From contig JAEVLN010000043.1 of NCBI GenBank assembly GCA_018350325.1, positions 62,001-126,000 of the forward strand: 64,000 nucleotides of DNA, in the 5' to 3' direction. This document shows positions 46,056 through 56,500 of the stretch, in pieces; the stretch's first letter is position 1; every line of letters starts with the position of its first letter. The position numbers and the translations under genes are program-made. The notes below the pieces were generated by a model. It was given only the letters and a program-made list of their open reading frames with translations. It was not told where the DNA came from and made no database searches. The DNA comes from Globodera rostochiensis. Its lineage: Eukaryota; Nematoda; Chromadorea; Rhabditida; Heteroderidae.

Positions 46056-47879
46056 ACAGAATACCGGTCGGAGCTTTTGACGGAAGCACAGAAAAAAGTG
46101 GACGAAATAAACAAAAGTCAGAAGGATTGGACGGTCAGAAAATATGGAAATTCCAAAAAACAAAATTTTTTTTTGTAGGCCGTTGTTTATGAACCTTTTG
46201 CATTGATGACGGACGAAGAGTTTAAGCAATTGTTGGGAGCGGACTTAGAGGTGACAAATGGTCCTTATAACCGACAGCAATTGCAGTGGAAGGGCAATTT
46301 CGAAGTGGAAAAAGACTACAAGGACTTGCCGAAGGAGTTTGACGCGCGGCAAAAGTGGCCAGAATGCGCCGACATCATCAGCAATGTGCCGGATCAAGGC
46401 AGGAATTATTTTTATTGTTTTTTTTTAAATTTATTCAAATTCTTTTTTAATAGGCCGGTGCGGTTCTTGCTGGGCTGTTCAGGCGGCTGCAACGCTCACT
46501 GACCGAATTTGCATTGCGCGCCTTAAAAAAGGCCAAAAAACGGACAGCAAAGACCCGAGGGCATATGTTTCGGCACAATACACATTGGAAGCCACTCCGG
46601 AATCAAAAGGGTACGATACAAGAATCCGTAATGACTTTATTTGGCGGCAACCACTTTGAAGCAAATTATGAGCCCGGGACTGAAGTGTATTTTCAGTGAG
46701 GACTCTTTGTCCACTATTAAAAAATGAGAAAAATCACCCATATTAGGCTTTCAAAATTATGAATTTGTCGATAAAAATTAAAAATTGAGAATTTAAAGCG
46801 ATTTTTTGAACCGTCTGAGAACTACGGGTATTCCGAAATGTTCCCGAAATTTGTCTTCAAGTCGATATTTTTAAATTTTTCATATATGTTTTAATGTATT
46901 GGTGAAAATTGAATAATTGGCTTCAAGATGCAAAAACGGAACAAACCCACGATTTGCATGGAATTATTATCGGAATATGACAGTCTCCGGCACCAATTAC
47001 GAAATGTACGACGGGTGCAAACCTTACACGATTGGGCCTATTGCTGAAAGAAAGTGGTGGTACTTCATCAATCCATTTGGTTCATTAACGGATGACGCAT
47101 CGTGGAAGACGAGGGAGCCCAATTGCAACAATAAATGCAAGGAACGGTATTTGAAACGTCAATTTCCTGATGGACAAAGACCTTGGGAACCTTTTATCCA
47201 CGGTGGGTGTGAGTCGGATTAAAATAAAAAACTATTTTCAAATTTATAAAAAATAAAATTTTAATGCGCTAAAAGCGAACATTTTTTGTTAAATCACCTT
47301 TTTCAGAGGCTTCAATTATGCCAGCAGTCACCGATCCTGTTGCTTGGATATCCTGGAATGGAAAATGGGGTGAAAAAAGGATTAATGGCCAATCGCTTGA
47401 GCTTGAAATGATGCGTGAGATCATGGCCAATGGATCCATTCAAGCCGGTTTTGAAGTGTTCGATGACTTCAAAACGACCTTCAAAAACGACAGAAATCAA
47501 ATATATTCGGTAAATTTCAACAAAATTAAAATAATAAAACTAGAAAGAATATTTTAGCACTCGCCCAACAGTAAATCAATGGGACGAGGCCACGCACTAA
47601 AAATCATCGGCTGGGGACAACTGTATTGGCTAGCCGTGAACTCGTGGGGCAAAAGGTTGGAAAAAGTAAAAATTTATTCAGTTATTGTTTTTAAGCTGGG
47701 GTCATAACGGCATGATGAAAATACGCCGCGGCATTAATGAAGGCGGCATCGAATCTCTAAGTGTTCATTTTGGTGCTGTTAATTGCGGAATTAGGAGGCT
47801 GCGGCGGTTGCTGCCCCAGCAATTCTGCCCATGGCTACGCTTTCAATGCTTGTTCAATAAAATGTGCTCGAGTAAATAA
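46056..47879 (+). CDS. Cathepsin B-like cysteine protease without its own start; possibly the 3' part of a trehalase fusion
   Basis: Peptidase family C1A. Exons: 46056-46133, 46179-46398, 46454-46610, 46928-47202, 47307-47509, 47558-47655, 47696-47879; 404 residues of open frame. The propeptide region is LTEAQKKVDEINKSQKDWT. The oxyanion Gln and catalytic Cys are in DQGRCGSCWAV, followed by the cathepsin B mark DRICI. The catalytic His is in GHALKIIGWG and the Asn in VNSWGKSWG, with a C-terminal GIES. So the catalytic residues are present. Oddities: the usual double-cysteine stretch after VSAQ is replaced (YTLEATPESKG), the occluding-loop region is unlike standard cathepsin B, and the intron at 46399 has a GC donor. 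The frame opens straight after a splice acceptor 28 bases downstream of the trehalase stop. The first in-frame ATG, at 46206, is inside the propeptide, and no signal-peptide exon is visible. AATAAA at 47875. Confidence 0.85.
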
Positions 47880-48026
47880 AGTTTTAAAATAAATTGTGGT
47901 TTGTGAAAGATTGGTCGTGTCTTTGATTTACGATCGACGGGGATGTAGCATTCGAAGAAATTAATGGGGTGAAATAGGCAGAAAAAATTGGAAGGAATGT
48001 GATTTCTCAAAAAAAATGCCAAATAT

Positions 48027-48224
48027 TCAAAAATTGTATTTTGTTTTATTTTTTATCCATAAAAATACAAAACTCAAAAAGCCATAAAATGCTTTAAAAA
48101 CATTGTCAGATATCACAGCCCTGATATAGTCAGATCTTCGCTTAGGGCCAGGAGTGTTATCGGCTAAACCAAAAACGTGGCACATAAATGAGACAACAAA
48201 AGTCATTAGGAAATGGGTTCTCAT
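48027..48224 (-). CDS. Small ORF with a signal-peptide-like start
   Basis: 65 codons from an ATG at 48224. The hydrophobic start (MRTHFLMTFVVSFMCHVFGLA) is followed by DNTPGPKRRSDY, with a basic KRR site. Unspliced, with no family recognised. It may be a short secreted peptide or a chance frame. Confidence 0.25.
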   Translation of the reverse strand: MRTHFLMTFVVSFMCHVFGLADNTPGPKRRSDYIRAVISDNVFKAFYGFLSFVFLWIKNKTKYNF

Positions 48225-48757
48225 TATCTTCCCATCAAATATAAATACATTAAAATGCATCTTCTCGGCCAACAAGTGTAAAATGGACGGTGCACAAAAT
48301 CGCTTAAATTGTTTTCAAAGGCTTTATTAAATACACAAAAACTCGAACCAATCACAACGGCGCCATAAAACGACGCCATACTGGTGGTTTGGCATACGCC
48401 GTCAGAACATGTGAAGCCACACACGGGAAACAGATGCGTAAAGTCTTCGATGCTCTTGTCGGTGGTGGTCATTTTGTCTATATCAAAGAACGAAAATAAA
48501 GAATAAGAGTTAACTCTATTCCGAGCTAGAGGTTGCCATTTCCATCACTTCGTCGGGGTGAAATTCTCGAAACAAACCCAACAAACTCTTGGCGCCCGGG
48601 GGGGTTTTTTAACCAAAAAAACAAAATTCGGGTTTTGGGTGGTGGCAGCAACCCGGGCTTAAGAAACGCAACCATTGGCATAAACAGTGCCGAAGTAACA
48701 TTCTTGCACAAAGAAACTGCGCAAAAACAGCGCCAGCACAAAAGAAAAAGAGTTCAT
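48224..48757 (-). CDS. Candidate small secreted cysteine-containing protein
   Basis: Exon 1 (48757-48700) encodes MNSFSFVLALFLRSFFVQE and ends at a GTTACT donor in phase 1. Exon 2 (48477-48224, acceptor ATATAG) continues in phase with YKMTTTDKSIEDF, a CGFTCSDGVC cluster and further Cys, to a stop at 48224; about 104 residues. The signal peptide has a paralogue at 40601-40544. The end of the frame could be altered by another splice. No family recognised. Confidence 0.4.
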
Positions 48758-48843
48758 CAACAAAAATTAAATCTTTGAATTATACAGAAAATTATTAATT
48801 AAAAAGTAAAATATTTTGAAATAAAAATAAATTATTTTCAAAA

Positions 48844-49588
48844 ATGGACGGAACAATTCCCTTTCCCACTGATTGTGAATTGCCCAATCGTTCGCCGATC
48901 CGACCACTGAAAACGGAGTCAGAATGGTTAAGTAGTAATTTATTCTATTTTTTTTTGTCGAATTTTAATAAAAATAAATTTATGCTAAATGAGAAGCAAT
49001 CATTTTTTCAATTATTTATGGAATTAAGTGATTGGTATTATTCGAAAGCTCAAGAAATTAAGCAGTTTGAATTGTCACATCTTTTAGTACTACCATTAAA
49101 TGCAAAATTAATTTTTTTTTTCGTTCTTTAATTTTATGCAAATTTATTGTTTATTAAAAAGTGAATTCATCCAAATTATTTATTTTATACTGTTTTATCG
49201 AAGAAGAAAAAGAAGCATTTACGACAAAAATGAATGGAAGAAATTAAAGACGTCAATTAATGGGCCTAAAAGAAACGGACTACCAACAGTCAGAATATGT
49301 GTGGCATTTTGCTGTCCAATAAAAAATAGGAATTTAAAAAAGTGCCAACATAAACGCGAAACTGCGCGCTCAGTTTTAGATGATGCCGGCCGACCCGGTT
49401 ACGCTCAAGTGATCAGCATTTTATGGCACTTTTATGTTCATGATCAGTGTCCTAAAATGCCCAAATTGTTGGCAACTGTCAAAATTTGTTATTTTTATGA
49501 TGGACAATTGCCACACACAAAACAAGAATGGAGTAGGGGACAAATGGGCGAATGGATGCACAACGAACTTTCGATGGACTTTTTATAG
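48844..49588 (+). CDS. Uncharacterised plus-strand ORFs, probably one spliced gene
   Basis: The frame at 48844-48930 (MDGTIPFPTDCELPN) is paralogous to the start at 40706. Downstream, 49136-49588 is open for 150 codons in another frame. It has coding-like content (KNEWKKLKTSINGPKRNG, ARSVLDDAGRPGYAQV, ending in an acidic/hydrophobic stretch) and eight cysteines. I could not find a splice that joins them convincingly. No family recognised. Confidence 0.35.
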
Positions 49589-50593
49589 CGATAAGTGAAG
49601 CAACGGCGGCGGCGGGGGGATGTAAAACTGTCACAATTTTAGGCAATGATTTGCGGTGGTTGGCTGTGAATGGAATTCAGAAGAAAAAAAACATTTAAAA
49701 AATTGATGGGAGGCGACGCGACAAAAAAACGAATCATTTTGAAAGACGCAAAATTCAATGAAAAAACATTTTTGGAGCTCACAAAACTCTCTTTTCACAC
49801 AACGTGCCACCAAACAACACAATTTTTGATTGGCACCCCCCGACGTCGGGGTCGGGGTTGACATTTTCGGAGTTCGGGGACAAAAACGTCGGGGTTCGGA
49901 GTGCCAACCCCAAAGTTTAGTTGGCAATCTTTCGTAAGCAAAAGCTAAACGGACGAACAAACTGTGCTTGGGTTTTGAGGGAAACAGAATTGTGGAGAGC
50001 TCCAAAATTGTGAGGGAATAATTATTAAATGGAACAAAAAAATTATGCAAATATACTTTAAAAAAAAAAAAAATTAATTTAAAATTTGGGTTAAGTCAAA
50101 AGTGATCAGCAAAACGGTTATTAAGAGGAGAAGAGACAAAAGGAATGAATGAATAAAATGTGAAAGACTTTGAACATTTGATGATGAAATTCTCGCACTC
50201 AAAAACATTTGAACATATAATAATAAGTAATAATATAATGCCTGGAATTTTCCGCAAAAACCCCAATTTGATCGATTGAGGATCAAAAGCCGAATACATT
50301 TCTTCGAAGAAGCCGACAAACACAACGATCGGAAGCGTCATTAAGAAGAATGATCGATCAGAGGGCAGAAGAGCTTTAAGTAGCATGGTTGATCGGGACC
50401 AAAACTCCCGATGGCACTGGCACAGGCACAACTGCGCTCCCATTTTTGGTTTTAACACTTTCTGACCAGAAAAGTCACTGTGAACGATGCCAATCGACCT
50501 GCCACGCAATGGCATGGCACATTCAACCCCACAATAGCCAATAATGATGATGAAAATGATAATGATAATCTTGATGTAGCGGAGTGAATTCAG

Positions 50594-53500
50594 TCAAATT
50601 TGCGTGCTCCTCCTCGATTGCACGGGTATTTTGGCTTTGGCATTTGTGCCGCCGCCGCTCCCGCCGTTGTTGCTTGACCTCCGGCGCACCAGCACAGTGC
50701 CGGCTGCTGTCCTCGTCGATGTTGTGGCAGCAACGGCGGCTGATGCGACAACAATGGAAGATGCCGCCGACGACGGCACTGCGACTGCTGCCATGTCCAA
50801 GTCGCCGCCTGTGCCACCACCGCCACCGCCGTTGGAGCTGCGCCGTCGACGCGTAAAAATGAGACTGCCTGGCTGACTTTGGCAAAGCGGCGTCGAATGT
50901 GAGGAAGGCGCCACTTCCTGTGGTACAAAAAAGGGATAATTAATTCATGACACTATCCTGGACATTTAAACCAGACCCGGGGGACTTTATGCTCGAGAAC
51001 GGCTCGAGAATCTTGAGGACTCGTCTCGGCCACTCTAATTAAGATAGATGACGAGCCTAACTCCAAACAGAAAATCGGAACAGTGTTCGAACTCGCCCAG
51101 CCCCAAGATCATGATCCCCCCCCCCCCCTGCAACGCTCCATCGAACACCACCTCATAAGCGCTGCCGGTGCTCGTCTCGTACTCAAACGACTTGTTCTTC
51201 TTTGGGCGTGTGTAGTGCACTCGCCAGCTCCGTCGCCGCACCACGCCGCCGCTGCTCACGCCACGTGATCCCTGTTGTTGTTGCTGCTGTTGTTGTTGAA
51301 CTACTGCAACAGCGCCTAATGAATTTTGAACAAAATATAAAATTTGCAATGTGAGCTGCTGGTCTATAAAACGGAGAAGCCTGAAACTTATTTTGATCAG
51401 ACAATGTCCATAAATTGATCATAGATCATACTAGGTTTATCTACCTTCACCGGTTATTGCTGATCCTCCTCCAACAACAGCAGCAGCGGCGACCACCGTC
51501 TGTGTGCTGCTGGTCCCGCTGCTGCTGCCCCCGCCACTGCTGCTCCCGCTGCTCATCGACGCGGCAATCACCGGTCGCGCGGAGGACATAATCGCTGCAG
51601 CGGAGGCACTCACTGCCGTTGACTGTCGAGGGGATTTTGGGAATAATGAGTCCAATCAATCAATCAATCAATCAATCAACAATAGCCTGGGCTTGAATTG
51701 GAGTTATCTAATAGCCCCCCCCCCGGGGGGGGGGCAGATGTTATCGCTTCTGCTCTTGTGCTACCCTAATTTAAGCATCAGACAGACAGTAAAGCCCCCG
51801 GATTGAAATTCTTCATTGTTTTAATATATGCTACGGGAAATTTTAGGATCGGGAAGTTCCCGAAAATAATTGGAAATTCTAAAATTGACCGTTTTGAGCG
51901 GGCAATTCCAAATTCCCCACTGTCGATTCGGGATTCTTTTAAATAGAAAATTCTCTTCCCTAATTTAATCTCGACAAATTCGGCACCGGAGAAATAATGT
52001 ATTTTGTTCCTGCATTTGTCTAATTCCAAAATTTCACGGAAAAATTCCGAAATTTTCCGAAAAGGGTTAAATTTTAAATCCGAATTTTGCCGTAACATAT
52101 TTAAATCCGTTCCCTAATGATTAAGAAGGCGAACTTTAAGGCCACCACCAAATAATCGACTAAAGAGGGCAGAAAAGTTCGGCACACCGGTTCAATTGAC
52201 TGCTGTTGCGGTTGCTGCGCTTGCGGTTGCATGGTGGCCGCGGTGACAAACGGTGCCGAGTAGCGTCGCGCCTGCGGCGACGACGTCTCGACGAGTTCGG
52301 GCAGCGCCTGCAGCCCGCCCTCCTGCTCGCCGCTGCCGAAGAAGCGCTGACGTCCCCCAGCGCCGCCGCCACCGCCGTTTTTGGTGCCACTTCCGTACAA
52401 CAACACGTCGGCGCCCGTTGTTGCCGACGGGGTCACCTGTGCAAAACAGCAGAAACGTTCAAAAATGCCGAAAACAAATCCCCTCAAAATCCCGACCAAA
52501 TTTCCCCGTTCCGAAACCGGCAGGACCTTATTGTCCTTCACAAGAATCGGGATTGCAAATACACACTTTTTAAGCATTCTCGAAATAGGTAGGTAGTTGG
52601 ATATAAGACTGCACTTTCATTGTTTGAGATGTAATTTCCGGATACCTATTTTGGGTCCGGAATGCCGGATTCCGGGCTTTTGGCAAAAATCCGGAGTTAT
52701 CTGAAATTTCACAGAAAATTGGCGGATTTTTCGTATTGACAATAACCTTTGAAATCTTTAATGAAAAGTGAAAATTTTAATGTTATTAAAAAAATTTGAA
52801 AATTTTCCGAATTCCGGGCATTTTTTTAGAAGCCGGAATTCCCTTTTTTTGAATCCGGTTACATCCCTGATCACTCTTTCTGATCACTGCTTCGTTCACC
52901 TGAGCACTGGGTCCCGAGCCTTCGGTGGTGCTGGTCGAGTATTGCCTCTCCTGCAGCAGTTGGAACGGCTGCCGCAACACTTTGGTGGGCGACGACGAGC
53001 ATTGGCCACCAGAAAGAAATGCATCATCATCACCATCGTCGTCGTCGTCATGGTCATGATCACGGTCGTGGTCATCTCCGTCCACGGACGACGCCTCTGT
53101 GGTCGTCTGCGACTTCATCTGCGCGTCGCCGCCGCCCATTGAGCCGCTGGTACAGCACGAAAGCACAGCTGAAACATTTGCACACTATTTTTTTGCCTCC
53201 AGACATTTGAGCGATTGAGGGTGCACTTTTTCTGTTTTTATAATTCGAAAATGCCAAAATATGTCTTTAATATTTCCGACACTTACACGATCCGGGCCGT
53301 TGTGGAGAGCATTTCATTGAGGTGTCCGTTGAAGGTCCGGCACAACCTGCGAAAGGCACAACAATTAGGCGAGTACCTAATTGCAATTCGAGAAACTCAA
53401 ATTATGTTGTAAGTCGAGACTCTCGGTGTCGAGGGGACCGATGTTTTCATCATTTTATTAGGGATTGATATTTTTGTCTTAAATTTGCCGAACCTCAAAA

Positions 53501-56500
53501 ACATGAGAGAGAATTCGATGCCTAAAAATGCCCCCCCCCCCCTCCCCTCACTGCTACTGACCGGATCTGCTGCAACAGCCGGCCTCGCTGGACATGCACA
53601 CTTCCTCTTCGCCCGAACTGCTGACCATGGCCTCCTCCTCCTTGGACGGCAGCTGAAGATGATGATGGCACTGCTGCTGCTGCTGCTGCTTTTGACCATG
53701 GCTTCGGTGTTCAGCAGCCGTCCCGCTTCGCGTCAACAGCAGTTCCGCGGAGCGCGAGCAGCATCCACCGCTTTTTTTGTTGCCGCCGTTGCCTCCGGCA
53801 CTGTTGCGCATTGACGGCACCACTGCGGCGGAGCATGGCGATGCGGACGAGGACGGTGGGGACAGAAACCACTCTGAGCGCGTCTTCATCCGTCGCGTCT
53901 GCCGCTCGTGCACCCACTCCAGGTAGGTCAGTGAACGCGTGCTTTCCAGCAGAAAGCCGCTGGAGTGCAGGAACGAGTCGGGCCCCTCCTCCTCCTCTTC
54001 CTCACTGTGCACGACCACCTAAATGATCTACTCTACTTACTGCTTGCCAATGAAGGCACTACCCACGTAGGTGATGGATGGCATTTCCCCAATTTTGGGG
54101 ATTGATGCCACATATTTTCCCGGAGAATACTTTTTTCATTGGTATTGAGTCTCAAATTGGGGTTTTGACGTCCTCAAACTCTCAATCAGCCTCCAACCAC
54201 TCCGCTTTTTAGCTTTTGCTTGTCGAAAACTTGTACAGACTTTGGGCTTTTAAAAGATATCGATTGTTTCTTTTGAAGTAGAGAGACTGGTTATACTCCT
54301 CCCAAATGTTGGGCACAACACTGAAATGTCCCCGGACAATGAACGCGCGATGCCTCCACCATTCCCGACCCAACTCAATGTTCTGCCCCACGCACTTCGC
54401 CCATGCTGGTGCTCAGCCCCTCCTCGCGTCGTCGACGCGCAGCACCGGCACCGCCGCTAGCGCTCGCCCTGTACTTCCACTCGATCTTCGACTCTTCCAG
54501 CGATCTGGACTGCTCCCGACGCCGGTAGTGCTGGGACGGCGGTGGCACGTGCCGTCCCAGCTCGGGCAGTGACTCGCCATACACGTCCTCGTCCTCGCAA
54601 CAAAACTCCTCAGCCGACGGTGGAGCAGTACCGTGGACGTCCTCCTCCTCATATTCTTCGCCATCCCGCTGCTTGGAGGTGGACGGCGACTGCTGCTCAA
54701 GCTCGAACGACGACTCGCGCCTTGACGATGCACGTCGTTCAAAACGGATGGCCGGTTGGCTCAGCGTCCCTGCAGCAGAGTTTTTTTTGTTGTTGATATT
54801 TTCGGGAAAACCCCAGTCCCAAAGATTGTAATTAGACGGTATAGTCGGGGTGTCCGTACGTTTGCCACCTTACACTTTGCCACCCCAGCAAAAATGTTAC
54901 ATTTTGCCAACCCATCAAAAACTTAAATTTCGATCAATTCCAAACCCCGGACCCGAGGCCCTCCCCCTCCAATCCCCAAACTCAAATTAAAACATTTGAT
55001 CAAAACCCCAAATTTTTGGGAGGGGGGGGGGGTGGGCAAAAATCGAGTTTTGGAGAACATTTTTTCGACCAAATGTCGAACTCGAATAAATAACACAAAG
55101 CTTTTCTCATTTCAAATCGCGTCGTCTTTATTGCTAAGACAAAGAAAAACAAAGTCTGGGAGAAGCAGCACAAAGAGTAAATTATAGTAGAGTTGTAGTA
55201 AAATGCATTAGTAGAAAGGCAGAGGTCGGAGCAAACACCACACCACACAATACAATAAATAAGGGGAATAAAAACGCCACAACAAAAAATAACAAAAAAA
55301 CGCTTTATGTTTTTAAGGGGGCCCAGCACTTCAGCAAATGTGGTTGTTGTGTTGTTGAGATCGAGATCGAGGAGCAGCACCCGTCGCAGTTTCACGCTTG
55401 TGCCCCCGCAACTGTTCAGCAACGTTGAGGTTGGCCGCCAAGCAGTATCCCTCAATGAGACGCTGCAGCGCCGCGCACGGCGGGGGCGGAGGCGGCCGGG
55501 AACGAACAACGCCACCATCCCGGGCACAACCCTTCCACTGGTCACCAGCGCTAATGGCGACAGTCGACGGACGAAAAACAGTGCAGGAAGACGAGGTGCA
55601 GCAGCGAGGGGAGGAAGAAGACGAGGCGGACACGCTTTTCCGTCGATGAACCGTGACAGGTGACGGCTTGAACAGTTCCATCGTCGTAGCCTTCTTCATC
55701 GACGACACCTCAACCGATGCAGTACGGAGGTCGTAGGTGGGCCGCTTGTGCTGCTCCGGCTCTTCCTCCTCCTCTTCTGGCGGCGCTGTTGATGTCGTCC
55801 CCTCACACATATAACCAGCAGTTTCCGATGTTGTTGCAGCAGCTGCTGCGGCAACTGCTTCCAAACTGCGACGACTGGCTGCACTCCGTTTGCTGGCCAC
55901 ACGAATTACATTGTTGCTGCTGTTAGTGTTGACGATGGAAGAGGACGCAGCAGTAGCACAATCAGAAGCAGTAACAGCAACAACAGACGATGACGAGGAA
56001 GCCGATTTGGAGTCTAAAAAGCGGCACGATAAGCAAACCAAACTGAAGAATGCACAAAAAAACAAAATATGTAAAGCAAACCAAAAAAACTTTCGTTTTT
56101 AACAAAAAATATCCACAAATTCAAGTGGTAAATAAATCAAGCAAAAAAAGGGCAAACAAATATTAAAAAGCAAACACAACAAAAACAAACAAAATAGGCA
56201 CAGGGGAAAAAAGAAACCAAACAAAAATAGCCAAAAAGTAAATTTAAGTGCAAGCTTTCTTTAAACATGCTTATTATTTTGATGGCCTTTTGTCTCATTT
56301 ATTGGTCGACCGATGAATGGAAAGTGCCTTTCTCTTTGCGCTTATGGAGAATCCAACTTTGTTTAAACGGACATTTTATGTATGCTATTTATTTATATGG
56401 ACAAGACGTTTTGAAACAATCAAATTAAAAAATTAAACAAAATTTTCTCATTTGTCAAAAATTACGCCAGATTCAGCCTAAGAAATTTGCAATTCCCTTT

